Assembly (NCBI GenBank): GCA_965230375.1
Contig: CBDDKU010000010.1
Span: 62,001 to 126,000, forward strand
Source: CBDDKU01 sp965230375
Lineage (GTDB): Bacteria; Bacteroidota; Bacteroidia; Flavobacteriales_D; Cryomorphaceae
DNA: 64,000 nt
Direction of reading: 5' to 3'
Shown here piece after piece: positions 15,912 to 25,204 of the stretch. The notes below the pieces were generated by a model. The model made no database searches. It saw only the letters and a list, made by a program, of their open reading frames with translations, and was not told the origin of the DNA. The position numbers were made by a program, and so were the translations under genes. Position 1 is the stretch's first letter, and each line of letters starts with the position of its first letter.

Positions 15912-18417
15912 AAGCCAGCTTGACGTTGAGTCGGCGAGAAGTAAGGAAGTTTGGAACCCCGTATTGGCGACCGCTGCTTTCCTTAACCCAGGTATAGCTG
16001 ATGGTGTTGTTGATATCCATCAGGTTCCAGATCTCGACGCTCAAGACAGCCCTTTCGAAGTTTTTGAAGAGCCCTTTATTGGGCTCTTTTGATTTTAAAT
16101 CTTTTGAAAACCCAAGATCAACTCTTCGGTAGGAAGGGTAGCGCTCCACATCCTTGTAGCGCTCATTGTCGGGTGGCCCAAATGGAAGACCTGAGCCGAA
16201 AAGGACATTCACGTGTACTTTAAAACTCGGAAAGGAAGGCATCTCATCTTGGAAGAACAAACTGAAGTAAACCAGCTGATCGGTAGGGCGGGGGATATAG
16301 CCCGGATAGTTGATAACGGAATCCACTGGTGTGGAATTTTGAGTGAAGCCAGACTGTATCAAGTCCCCATCGCTGTTGTAGTAATCGTAATAGAAATCAT
16401 CGGTGATGTCTTCCTTGGTGCTCAGAAAGCTCAAACTCGCCCAGGACTCGATCCCTGGGATAAACTCTCCGTTAATTTTTAAATCAACTCCAGTAGCGTA
16501 CCCGTTTGAGTTATTGTCGCCGTAGTAGCGTAGGCGCACATTGTCGACTTCATACGGCACCAAGTCGTAAAGAGCTTTGTAGTATGCTTCGGTGATAAAC
16601 TTAAACGTTCGGTCCCAAATCCGCAGGTTCATGTCGGCACCAAGCACAAAGTGGATGGACTTTTGAGCCCGCATTTCGGGGTTGAGCGTCCCGTCTAGAC
16701 CGCGGAGCTCGCGGTAGAAGGGTGGCTGGTAGTAAAATCCTGTGCTGAAGTAAAATATCACATCCTTGTTGAGAATGGTGCTATCGTTGATCTGCTTTTG
16801 CCAATTCGGTTTCCACGATATGCTTCCACGCGGACTGATCACGGTTTGATCGTTGTAGTCCCAGTACTGCCCCCTGATCCCGAGGGTAGCCGACACTTGC
16901 GCTTCATTGTCGAGAAGCCAGTCCCAGCTATTTTGCACATAGGCCATGTAGCGGTTCGACTGGACCTGGTTTCGACCTTTGATCACATCCTGAAGAATAA
17001 TCTGGTTTGAAGGCCGAGTGGGAACGGAGTAGCCTGCTGAATCTACGTAGCTCCACTCGCTTAGGTAGTCATTGATTTCTTCACCACGCCAGGTCACACC
17101 CCATTGCAGGTATTTGTTGTCGATGGTTTTATATCCTCGGTGTTGCAGGGAAAAAACTGTTGCGTCGAGTCTATTTCGGGCGTGGTCTATGTAAGACCCT
17201 ACACCGCGATTTCGGACAATATCCCCAAACTCGTCATCTCCTAAATCCCGCTCCAACTCATCGAGCGAGTATTGGCCGAAAATATCGAAAGTCTCGTTTT
17301 CAAAAGTCCGGAAGGCCGAAGCGGTAAACTTGAGTCTGGTATCAGAGTTGGGTTTGTTTTCAGTAGAAATCGCTCCAAAGAAGGTCTCAAAAGAAGTGAC
17401 TTCCTGACCTTCGAAGAAAACGGTAAACTGCAGCGCTTCGTTGATCGTTCCAAAGTTGGTCGTTCGATCGCTCGGTACAAATTTATACTCGTTGTTGGCG
17501 TAGTTTCCCAAGAATGAAACTTCCCATTTCTTGTTGAATGCGTATGTCCAATAGGTTTGGACGTCGGTGAAGTTTGGCTGGTAGTCACCATCAGTATCCA
17601 GACTTCCAAGGATGTATTGGTTGGTCATGTACCTTACACCCGATACTTGTGTGAACTTTCCGTTTTTGGATGCGCTCTCCAAGGCTAGCGATCCACCCAA
17701 TAAACTCGCCGAAAATGCACCACCAAATTTCTTCGGCTTCTTGTATTGGATATCGAGCACAGAGCTCATTTTATCACCGTATCGCGCATCAAATCCGCCC
17801 GCACTAAAGTAGATGCTTCCTACCATATCGGGGTTTGGAAAGCTCAATCCTTCCTGCTCTCCAGAGCGAGCCAGAAACGGGCGATACACTTCGATGTCGT
17901 TGACGTAAACCAGGTTTTCGGCAAAAGATCCACCACGAACGCTGTAGTTGGAGCTCAGCTCGTTGTTCATACTCACTCCGAGCTGCGAGGTCAGCACGCT
18001 TTCGATTCCTTGCTGTACGTTGGGGTTTACTTTGATGTCCTTAATCGGAACAGGTACCAGGGTGGTTCGCTTCGATTTATTCTCCCGCACTTCCACACCT
18101 TTCAAACTGTTGTACTCAAGGGTTATTTCGAGGTACTTGTTTTGACCGGGATTTAGCTTGATGTATTGTTGGCTGTTTTTGAAAGCCGTGTGCGAAAATT
18201 CGAGAAGAAGGCTATCACCAGATTGGAGAGCCAGCTCAAAACTACCGTCGTCTTCGGAAAAGGTTCCGGCATTCTGAGATCGCACATATACATTGGCATA
18301 CTCAATTGGCAAGCCGCTCTTGTCCTTAAGTTTTCCCTTTACGGTAGCATTGGTTTGCGCCCAAGTAAGCGCTGGAGCCAACACGAGCAGTGCGAGTAAA
18401 ATATGTCTGAAACCCAA
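15901..18417 (-). CDS. TonB-dependent outer-membrane receptor with carboxypeptidase-like regulatory domain
   Basis: 838 residues. Signal peptide (HILLALLVLAPALTWAQ), a beta-sandwich domain at about 22-110 (ATVKGKLKDKSGLPIEYANV), a plug (SNYSVRGGSFAENLVYVND, GGFDARYGDKMSSVLDIQY) and a long beta-barrel ending in the aromatic LNVKLAFTF. It should import a bulky substrate through the outer membrane using TonB/ExbBD energy. No SusD partner is adjacent, so a glycan role is not supported; siderophore, peptide or cobalamin uptake are all possible. The next gene upstream (18468-19121) has the same kind of beta-sandwich domain and may be co-transcribed. Confidence 0.88.
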   Translation of the reverse strand: MGFRHILLALLVLAPALTWAQTNATVKGKLKDKSGLPIEYANVYVRSQNAGTFSEDDGSFELALQSGDSLLLEFSHTAFKNSQQYIKLNPGQNKYLEITLEYNSLKGVEVRENKSKRTTLVPVPIKDIKVNPNVQQGIESVLTSQLGVSMNNELSSNYSVRGGSFAENLVYVNDIEVYRPFLARSGEQEGLSFPNPDMVGSIYFSAGGFDARYGDKMSSVLDIQYKKPKKFGGAFSASLLGGSLALESASKNGKFTQVSGVRYMTNQYILGSLDTDGDYQPNFTDVQTYWTYAFNKKWEVSFLGNYANNEYKFVPSDRTTNFGTINEALQFTVFFEGQEVTSFETFFGAISTENKPNSDTRLKFTASAFRTFENETFDIFGQYSLDELERDLGDDEFGDIVRNRGVGSYIDHARNRLDATVFSLQHRGYKTIDNKYLQWGVTWRGEEINDYLSEWSYVDSAGYSVPTRPSNQIILQDVIKGRNQVQSNRYMAYVQNSWDWLLDNEAQVSATLGIRGQYWDYNDQTVISPRGSISWKPNWQKQINDSTILNKDVIFYFSTGFYYQPPFYRELRGLDGTLNPEMRAQKSIHFVLGADMNLRIWDRTFKFITEAYYKALYDLVPYEVDNVRLRYYGDNNSNGYATGVDLKINGEFIPGIESWASLSFLSTKEDITDDFYYDYYNSDGDLIQSGFTQNSTPVDSVINYPGYIPRPTDQLVYFSLFFQDEMPSFPSFKVHVNVLFGSGLPFGPPDNERYKDVERYPSYRRVDLGFSKDLKSKEPNKGLFKNFERAVLSVEIWNLMDINNTISYTWVKESSGRQYGVPNFLTSRRLNVKLAFTF

Positions 18418-18442
18418 TTTGATGAACTTTCGATTCTTCCCG

Positions 18443-18450
18443 CAAACATA
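18443..18450 (-). promoter_or_regulatory. -7 promoter box of the TonB receptor gene
   Basis: Minus strand TATGTTTG matches TAnnTTTG, 26 nt before the ATG. No good -33 TTTG was found. Confidence 0.4.
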
Positions 18451-18467
18451 ACTGATTTGGCGAAAGT

Positions 18468-19121
18468 TTATTGCCCTTCGCCGCGTTTGCGTTCAGATTT
18501 GAAATCGCCGTCTTTCCAAGCTTTGATAAATTGAGTCCAGGCGATGGGGTTGAAGATGTTCTGTGGGGGTGCCTGACCGGCGTAGTAGATCTGACTCTGG
18601 TATTCGTTCATGGAATACTTAAAGGTCTCTCCACCGCTCGGCATGGCTGCGTCCATTCGCGCGATCATATCGGCTTGTTGGAGATTTCTCTGGGCCCTTT
18701 CGTAATCTGTTTCGGGTAGTTCCATAGCGAGGAAAGCTTCCTTAAACTGCTCCCGAGTCGGCCATGGGTAAACCACTGTTTCCTGAAGCTGGACGGTATC
18801 GGTACGCATGATTTGGATCAGCGAGTACTTATTGCTCGTTAGGGTATCGGGAATCACGAAGCGCGCACGTTCGTATCCCACTGCTGAGAATAAAATCGAA
18901 TCACCTTTTTGAGCAACAAATGAGAAGTAACCATAATAATCCGTCATGGTTCCGCGAGCAGATTGCTCTACCACCACATTGGTAAAAGGAACGGGGCTCA
19001 GCGAATCACCTGTAATTACAACTCCTGAAAACTGGATAAGATCTTCGTCGGTGGTTTGCGCTTGGGCGATAGAAAGGCCCAAACAACTGAAAAAGAGAAA
19101 TACTAAAAGCGTTTTACTCAT
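18468..19121 (-). CDS. secreted protein with carboxypeptidase-like regulatory (CarboxypepD_reg) domain
   Basis: About 217 residues from the ATG at 19121 (signal peptide SKTLLVFLFFSCLGLSIAQA; the frame is open to 19154, but the extra residues spoil the signal peptide). Residues 25-110 form the beta-sandwich domain (IQFSGVVITGDSLSPVPFTN, GTMTDYYGYFSFVAQKGDSI). The C-terminal half is helical and ends in the charged KSERKRGEGQ. Such proteins are periplasmic or surface-attached in Bacteroidota; no enzyme motif is present. It lies 51 bp upstream of the TonB receptor and may form an operon with it. Confidence 0.72.
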   Translation of the reverse strand: MSKTLLVFLFFSCLGLSIAQAQTTDEDLIQFSGVVITGDSLSPVPFTNVVVEQSARGTMTDYYGYFSFVAQKGDSILFSAVGYERARFVIPDTLTSNKYSLIQIMRTDTVQLQETVVYPWPTREQFKEAFLAMELPETDYERAQRNLQQADMIARMDAAMPSGGETFKYSMNEYQSQIYYAGQAPPQNIFNPIAWTQFIKAWKDGDFKSERKRGEGQ

Positions 19122-19131
19122 AACAGGTGAA

Positions 19132-19139
19132 CAAAAGTA
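19132..19139 (-). promoter_or_regulatory. -7 promoter box of the CarboxypepD_reg gene
   Basis: Minus strand TACTTTTG, 11 nt before the ATG at 19121; supports that start over 19154. Confidence 0.4.
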
Positions 19140-19236
19140 AATCAATTTCTGCATTGGCTGTGTCGGTTAGACAGAATATACGTTAAATATGACAATTGGA
19201 AATCGACTTAGGTTTAACTAATACCCATTATAATAC

Positions 19237-19262
19237 AAAACCCCGACCGAGGCCGGGGTTTT
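19237..19262 (-). terminator. terminator of the SBBP-like T9SS gene
   Basis: AAAACCCCG and CGGGGTTTT flank a short GC-rich centre; on the minus strand TTTTGT follows. It can work in both directions. Confidence 0.75.
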
Positions 19263-19284
19263 ATCAATTCAGTTTGAAACGGAC

Positions 19285-20970
19285 TCATGGCTGAATTACC
19301 AGCTTCTGCGTTGCAATTTCACCTGATGCGAAAGTAGCGGAGATGATATATACTCCGGGTGGATGGTCACCCAAATTCACTTTGTTTGACGCCAGCTCAG
19401 AAGAAGATAAAACAAGTTTCCCCGCCATATCGCGAAGGTCTATTCGAGAGATTTGTTGGTTGTCGATTCTCGATATGGTTACTTGATTTTGAGCAGGGTT
19501 GGGGTAGATACTGAGACTTTCTTTGGAAATGTTTTCTGCTGATAGCGAGTTCGCTTTAAAAATGAAAAGTGTGTAATCTCGATTACTCCCACCATAAGAA
19601 CTTTGATACGCGTCAGGCGAAATCATATCTTCTATTCCTTCTGGGGTAATCGTCCCAACTGCGGCGAACTTTTCATTACTCACACTTGCTAAACCATGAG
19701 CCCCACCTGGTTGTCCCGTCATAAAATAGGTACCCCAATTTAGATTGCCATTTAGGCTAAGGGAACTGAGAAATGACTGATGACCGATTGCAATGTTTGG
19801 GATAAAAATGGGCTCCATAGGATTACCTACAGCAATATTATCTGGAGAAAGTGTGTAGCCTTGAACGATAATCTCATTGTTTTGAACGATGATATCGGCT
19901 TGTGGATACTCATTCTCAGTTCCTCCTAGATAAGTTCCCCATTCGCGCTGGCCGTTTTCATCAAAGAGAGCGACGAACAAGTCTCCGTCTCCCGCTCTTT
20001 GCGATTGATAAGAATCGATAGAAGCAATATTGTTGTCAGAAGAAGTTTGCCCAACAATAGCCAATTTATCATCGTCAGTACATGCCAGACTAAAAACGTA
20101 GTCACCACCTTCTCCTCCGTAATAGGTAGACCAGTTTACTGAACCATTTAGAGTGTTAAAGCAGGTGAGTAATCCGTCCGTAGCTGATCCTTGAGTCTCT
20201 TGCCAACCATTAAAGTTGATTCCAGAGCTCGAAGTTGTGGATCCTACACAGTAGATTTTCTGCCCGTCATTACTGACTTCGATTTTTCTAAAGACTTCCA
20301 CATTCTCTCCACCGAAATAAGTTGACCACATCAAGTCTCCTTCACTGTTGAACTTTGCGAGAAAGGCATCCTTTTCTGATACTTCTGTTTTGTGCGCGCC
20401 CTCTGTTGCCAAATTCGGACTCGAAGTTCTACCTGCGAGATAGAAGTTTCCAAATTGATCGTATTCGACGTCGCGGATATTGTCCAATGCGTTCCCGCCA
20501 AAGTACGTGCAGAACTGCAGTTCGCCGGATTCGGAAAGCAAAGCGAGGAAACCGTCTGTTTCGCCATTGAGCATTGTATCGTGAGCACCACCTGTGACAG
20601 GTAGGTCGTGTGAATCCGTATTTCCCCCAATTAGAATGTAGCCAAAATCCGTGATTCGTACAGCGCACGTACCCGATTCACTACCTGTTCCACCAAAGTA
20701 AGTGCCAAAGGTTTGTTGTCCGTACTCATCGAAAACAGAAATATAGTTGTCAGTTATTCCACCATTGTGATTTGCTTGAAAGGGGGTTAGTGTCGGCATA
20801 TTCAAGGACTCCGTACTCCCTAGAACAGCCCATTTACCATTCTTGCCAGTCACCTTTGGTGAACTACCTTCTTGTCCCGATCCGCCGAGGTAACTGGCGT
20901 ATATCAGAGACTGGTCTTGGGCGAAGCTCATAGATGTAGCTAAGAAAAATAGAAGAATAGTCTGTCTCAT
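19285..20970 (-). CDS. secreted SBBP/beta-propeller-like protein with T9SS type-A sorting domain
   Basis: 561 residues. Signal peptide (RQTILLFFLATSMSFAQ), then repeats of the kind YASYLGGSGQEG / TYFGGTGSESGTC / CTYFGGNALDNIRDVEYD / STYFGGENVEVFRKIEVS / STYYGGEGGDYVFSLAC / GTYLGGTENE, which are SBBP-type blades. The last 80 or so residues are a type-A sorting domain (LSIYPNPAQNQVTISRI ... GVYIISATFASGEIATQKLV) that sends the protein through T9SS to the surface or medium. No catalytic motif was seen. It is bracketed by terminators, so probably a single transcription unit. Confidence 0.85.
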   Translation of the reverse strand: MRQTILLFFLATSMSFAQDQSLIYASYLGGSGQEGSSPKVTGKNGKWAVLGSTESLNMPTLTPFQANHNGGITDNYISVFDEYGQQTFGTYFGGTGSESGTCAVRITDFGYILIGGNTDSHDLPVTGGAHDTMLNGETDGFLALLSESGELQFCTYFGGNALDNIRDVEYDQFGNFYLAGRTSSPNLATEGAHKTEVSEKDAFLAKFNSEGDLMWSTYFGGENVEVFRKIEVSNDGQKIYCVGSTTSSSGINFNGWQETQGSATDGLLTCFNTLNGSVNWSTYYGGEGGDYVFSLACTDDDKLAIVGQTSSDNNIASIDSYQSQRAGDGDLFVALFDENGQREWGTYLGGTENEYPQADIIVQNNEIIVQGYTLSPDNIAVGNPMEPIFIPNIAIGHQSFLSSLSLNGNLNWGTYFMTGQPGGAHGLASVSNEKFAAVGTITPEGIEDMISPDAYQSSYGGSNRDYTLFIFKANSLSAENISKESLSIYPNPAQNQVTISRIDNQQISRIDLRDMAGKLVLSSSELASNKVNLGDHPPGVYIISATFASGEIATQKLVIQP

Positions 20971-21041
20971 ATAGTCTCATTAAGTCCACTGAAAGAACGA
21001 AAGCTGAAAATGAATATTGCTTAACTCTTCAAAATACAGAA

Positions 21042-21063
21042 CCCCGACTTATGTCGGGGTTTT
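21042..21063 (-). terminator. terminator-like hairpin after the subtilase gene
   Basis: ACCCCGAC-TTAT-GTCGGGGT 23 bp beyond the subtilase stop. The T-run is better on the plus strand, so termination on the minus strand may be weaker. Confidence 0.6.
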
Positions 21064-21085
21064 GCGATATCAAAGAGATTTAGTC

Positions 21086-23701
21086 TTATGGGTTCAAAAC
21101 CAACTTCTGCGTGCTGGTCTGGCCTGAAGCATAATTCAGCGTAATGAGATACACGCCCGATTCTACGTTCAAGTCAAGCTGGTAGGCCTGTTGGTAGCCG
21201 GTGATTTGCTCAACTGTGCGGCCTTGAATATCTCGGATTGAGATGCTCATTACTTGTTGTGCTTCGTTTGGAATAATGGTGATCTCACCAGAGCTAGGGT
21301 TGGGGAATACCGAGAACTTGACATCTGGGCCCTGATCTCTTACGCCAACTTGTGTGGCCACGTAAATATTGTCAACCAGAATATTGTTTCCTCGTCGGTT
21401 CTTGGTTTCTATCGTAAAGTAGAAGCTCGATTCTTCGACTTCAAAAGGCAGAGCCAAGGTGTTCCAATCGCTCGATGATTCTGGGAAGGCATTCTGCTGC
21501 GCATCGGGATTAGTCCAAAGATCTTCGCCACCAGCTGACCAAAGAAGTTGCGGTTCTTCCGCACAGCCCTGGTTCACATATACACTCAGGGTGTCTTGGG
21601 TAAACGAGTTGTTTCCGCGCTTTCGGTAGAAGTAATCGAGTACGACAAACAAGGTTCCGTTAAAGCTCTCTGAATCGAAAACAGGAGACACGAGCTGGTC
21701 TTTCTGACTGGCAATATTGCTGTAGTCAGGGTGATTCATCCAGGCAGTAGGACCCATCTGGTCATCTGGTTGGATAGCGTTAATCGTATCCCAGGTAATC
21801 TCCCCATCGGGATTGCTGACAATCCAAAGGTCAGGATCGATACCGTTGTCGAAGGTTTCACCAAAAGTGAGTAGATCGTCTTGATAATTCGGTAGCTGGT
21901 ACCAACGCGTTACGCGGTGGTTGTTCCACAGGTCGTACTCCTCGTCCAATTCATCAATGCGGATGTGGAGCTCGGCAAGTCCTTGGGCTGAAGTCGAAAT
22001 TTCAGAAAGGGTAATTTCTACTGTCTCACCAGGGGCGATGGTTTGAGTGATTTCCATCTCTACTTCACCTTCACCGTTGATATCGTATCTCACGGTAAAC
22101 TCATCGATTGCCGTTGTTCCGAAATTGGTTACTTCGATTGCTGGAACGACTGTTGTATTTCCATCAGGCGAGCACCCAAAATCAAGGTTTGGTGAAGTGA
22201 TAGCCGTAATGGACAGGTCGTTCACTAAAACAGCAGGCGGAACCGGCTCATAGGTTTCAGATAGGTAATCGTAAGCATCGGGAAGACTGATGAATCCCAT
22301 ACCATAGGTGTTGTCTTCACCTGGTATACCAAGATCGAGTGCCGTGTTGTACAGAGCTAATTGAATCTCTTCACCAGTCACCATTGGGAAAGCTTCCTTG
22401 AGTAGGAGCACAGCTCCGGATGTATGCGGCGCTGCCATCGAAGTCCCGCTGAAGAAGTCGTAATCACCACCGCCAATGGCAGAGCGAATGTTTACTCCAG
22501 GAGCAGCTACTTCAGGTTTGATCAGAATGCTTCCTTCACCACCGCAAAGGCTTGGTCCGCGGCTCGAGAAGTCGGCAACGGTGTGGCTTCCTGTAGCCGA
22601 TGTGGCAGCTACGGTGAATGAATTTACAAGTCCCGTGTTGATGTTGTGTGGCACACCGATCGTCTCCGCATCTGGACCTTCATTACCAGCGCTAAAAACG
22701 TTGGCAATGCCTGCCGCAAGGACAGCATCGAGAAAAGGAACAACGAGCTCAGGACATACGGTCCAACCTTGGTCTATTACGCTGTTGTCGCGGCCCCAAG
22801 AGTTATTGATTACATCCGGGATGTCGTTCGTCGTGGATTCATCTCCATCTGGGTTCAGCGCCCATTGGTATGCCAGCATGAGCTCCGAGAGTGGTTTAAT
22901 GTTGGCGAGATTCGAAACAATGGGATCGGTAGCTATGAAATAGGCTTCAGGAGCGACACCAATGGTATCGGCTGTAGCATCATCGAGACCGAGCATGATA
23001 CCCGTTACGTGGGTTCCGTGGCTGCTAGGCTTATCGGTAGGAAGTTCGCTGTCGTAGCCAAACCAAGTCGATTCGATCGGCATGAGATTGGCCAGGTAGC
23101 GCTCTTGAAGTGCTGGGTGGTCGGTAACTACACCTGTATCGAAGGTCATAGCCACTCGGCCGTGTCCGGTATAGCCCATGGCCCACATAAATGGTGCTCC
23201 AATCGCTTCCAATCCTGGTTCAATTCCACCTTCTATTTTTGCATCTCCACTGCCAAGTGTCGGTTTTTGCAAGGAGTACTCCGGCATGTTCAAACCAATG
23301 TGCTCTACTGCCGAATGATTAGCCAAAACCTCGATCAATGCGGGTTCTGCTTCGAGCGAAATAGCGTTAGCCAGCCAGAATTGCTGGAGCTTATCGAAGA
23401 TGTATCCCGAATTTCGAATGGCAGAAATCACTTGTGGCTGATTTTCATCAGCTGCCGTCTTCAAGCGCTGCATCACGATTTGTGGTCTCTGGTTAACAGG
23501 TGTTTGGTTTGCACTGAATTCATCCTTCAGGGCTTCCATATCCACTCCATTTTCAACCAAGAGCATAATGGGGATCAGTTCATTATTCTCGGCACCGTCG
23601 AGCATATCGATAAGTCCTTGCTCAAGGAATGCGTGTTGAGAAAATGTTGGAAAGGAAATGAGTACAGCCAAACCGGCCAAAAGCGTAAAGATTCTTCTCA
23701 T
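21086..23701 (-). CDS. secreted subtilisin-like S8 peptidase with T9SS type-A sorting domain
   Basis: 871 residues from the ATG at 23701 (signal peptide RRIFTLLAGLAVLISFPTFSQ; the longer frame to 23821 has a charged leader with no sense). A pro-region is followed by the S8 domain with Asp188 (AMTFDTGVVTDHP), His228 (SSHGTHVTGIMLG), oxyanion Asn340 (FSAGNEGPDA) and Ser421 (SGTSMAAPHTSGA). After it come a CARDB/Ig-like segment (VTNFGTTAIDEFTVRYDING), a jelly-roll-like part and a type-A sorting domain (FSVFPNPSSGEITIIPNE). It probably digests external protein. A 368-codon antisense frame inside it is a shadow. Confidence 0.92.
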   Translation of the reverse strand: MRRIFTLLAGLAVLISFPTFSQHAFLEQGLIDMLDGAENNELIPIMLLVENGVDMEALKDEFSANQTPVNQRPQIVMQRLKTAADENQPQVISAIRNSGYIFDKLQQFWLANAISLEAEPALIEVLANHSAVEHIGLNMPEYSLQKPTLGSGDAKIEGGIEPGLEAIGAPFMWAMGYTGHGRVAMTFDTGVVTDHPALQERYLANLMPIESTWFGYDSELPTDKPSSHGTHVTGIMLGLDDATADTIGVAPEAYFIATDPIVSNLANIKPLSELMLAYQWALNPDGDESTTNDIPDVINNSWGRDNSVIDQGWTVCPELVVPFLDAVLAAGIANVFSAGNEGPDAETIGVPHNINTGLVNSFTVAATSATGSHTVADFSSRGPSLCGGEGSILIKPEVAAPGVNIRSAIGGGDYDFFSGTSMAAPHTSGAVLLLKEAFPMVTGEEIQLALYNTALDLGIPGEDNTYGMGFISLPDAYDYLSETYEPVPPAVLVNDLSITAITSPNLDFGCSPDGNTTVVPAIEVTNFGTTAIDEFTVRYDINGEGEVEMEITQTIAPGETVEITLSEISTSAQGLAELHIRIDELDEEYDLWNNHRVTRWYQLPNYQDDLLTFGETFDNGIDPDLWIVSNPDGEITWDTINAIQPDDQMGPTAWMNHPDYSNIASQKDQLVSPVFDSESFNGTLFVVLDYFYRKRGNNSFTQDTLSVYVNQGCAEEPQLLWSAGGEDLWTNPDAQQNAFPESSSDWNTLALPFEVEESSFYFTIETKNRRGNNILVDNIYVATQVGVRDQGPDVKFSVFPNPSSGEITIIPNEAQQVMSISIRDIQGRTVEQITGYQQAYQLDLNVESGVYLITLNYASGQTSTQKLVLNP

Positions 23702-23854
23702 AATTCTGATTTTCGCGAGGTGCAATTTAGGCAATCGACTTGGATTGATTAAGCCCAATTTTACCCGATTCGTGGATTGATTTCGAATCTGTCGCCGATC
23801 CGACCAGAAAATGCGTTTCAAAAAGACTTACTTTGAAGGTTATAAAGCCCTTGA

Positions 23855-25204
23855 ATGAAAAACGGTACTGTGATTATTGGAAATGGTATAGCGGGAATCA
23901 CGACTGCCCGTCACCTCCGAAAAAACGATAATCAGCGAATCCGTGTTATTTCTTCCGAAACACCTTATTTCTTCTCGCGCACGGCTCTGATGTACGTATA
24001 CATGGGGCATATGAAGTTCGAGCATACCCAGCCCTATGAGAATTGGTTTTGGGAGAAGAATAAGATCGAACTAATTCAAGATTATGTCGAGAAGGTCAAC
24101 CCCGAATCAAACCAGATCCGACTTAAGTCGGGAGAAGTTTTAGACTACGACAATTTGGTGATAGCCACGGGTTCGCGTACCAAGTACTTCGATTGGCCGG
24201 GTCAGGACTTAAAAGGTGTGCAAGGGCTTTTTAGTTATCAAGATCTCGAGAATCTTGAGAGTCAAACGCCAAAGCCATTCGAGAAAGAGCATCCTACTAA
24301 GCGGGCGGTGATCGTCGGTGCGGGGTTGATCGGTGTGGAGTTGGCTGAGATGCTTTTGACAAGAGATATCCATGTCACCATTCTCGTACGCGGTGGACAC
24401 TTCTGGGGAAATGTGATTACATCTTCAGAAGGGGAGTGGATTGGAAAGCACATCGCATCGCATGGGGTCGATTTGCGATTCGATACCGAATTAGATGAGA
24501 TTCTAGGTGATGAAAAAGGCTGTGTTCGCGGAGTGAAGCTCTCAAACGGCGAAGAGCTTCCATGCGAGATTGTCGGGATAACCACCGGAGTGACGCCTAA
24601 TGTTGAGTTTATAGACGGAACGGGAATTGAAGTCAACCGGGGGATAGTTGTCAATGAATACCTTCAGACCAATTACGCCAATATCTATGCCGCTGGCGAT
24701 TGCGCTGAAATGCGCAGTCCAGTAGCTGGGCGAAAATCCATAGAGCCAGTCTGGTACGTCGGGCGAATGATGGGGGAAGCGCTGGGGCAGACTTTGGCAG
24801 GAAAGAAAAAGGCCTACAACCCTGGACCTTGGTTCAATTCGGCAAAGTTTTTTGATATCGAATACCAGACCTACGGAACGGTTGATGCCGAAGAATCAGA
24901 GAGTCAAAAGCACTTTTTCTGGAAGCAGAAAGGAGAGAATCAGTTTATAACGGTAGCGTACCACCAAGAGAGTCTGGTATTTCAAGGAATCAACTCCTTC
25001 GGGGTGCGCTTGCGACACGAGTATTTTGATCGCATGCTCCGAGCCGAAAAGGCGGTAGGTGATGTGGTTGGTGGAATAAGCGCCGCTGACTTCGATGCTG
25101 AATTTCACCGAAACTGGGTGAAAGATTTCACCGCCTCCTTTCAATCCCAAACGGGAATCAAGCCCAAAAAGTCGAACATTCTTAAATCTTTGCTGAGCAG
25201 ATGA
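23855..25204 (+). CDS. NAD(P)/FAD-dependent oxidoreductase, rubredoxin/ferredoxin-reductase type
   Basis: 449-residue two-dinucleotide-binding flavoprotein. FAD-binding GNGIAGITTARHL is at 9-21, NAD(P)-binding GAGLIGVELAEML near 150, and the second FAD contact YAAGDCAEM near 275. No CxxC redox disulfide is visible, so it resembles ferredoxin, rubredoxin or nitrite-type reductases rather than thioredoxin reductases. It is the first of five coupled genes. Its stop overlaps the start of the membrane Fe-S protein by 4 bp, so it probably passes electrons from NAD(P)H to that protein (inference). Confidence 0.85.
   Translation: MKNGTVIIGNGIAGITTARHLRKNDNQRIRVISSETPYFFSRTALMYVYMGHMKFEHTQPYENWFWEKNKIELIQDYVEKVNPESNQIRLKSGEVLDYDNLVIATGSRTKYFDWPGQDLKGVQGLFSYQDLENLESQTPKPFEKEHPTKRAVIVGAGLIGVELAEMLLTRDIHVTILVRGGHFWGNVITSSEGEWIGKHIASHGVDLRFDTELDEILGDEKGCVRGVKLSNGEELPCEIVGITTGVTPNVEFIDGTGIEVNRGIVVNEYLQTNYANIYAAGDCAEMRSPVAGRKSIEPVWYVGRMMGEALGQTLAGKKKAYNPGPWFNSAKFFDIEYQTYGTVDAEESESQKHFFWKQKGENQFITVAYHQESLVFQGINSFGVRLRHEYFDRMLRAEKAVGDVVGGISAADFDAEFHRNWVKDFTASFQSQTGIKPKKSNILKSLLSR

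Noticed and set aside
15901..18417. SusC of a polysaccharide utilisation locus
   Set aside because: No SusD gene, glycoside hydrolase or sensor is adjacent.
22646..23752. 368-residue plus-strand gene
   Set aside because: Lies wholly antisense to the subtilase, whose catalytic motifs are intact; no domain is recognisable in it.
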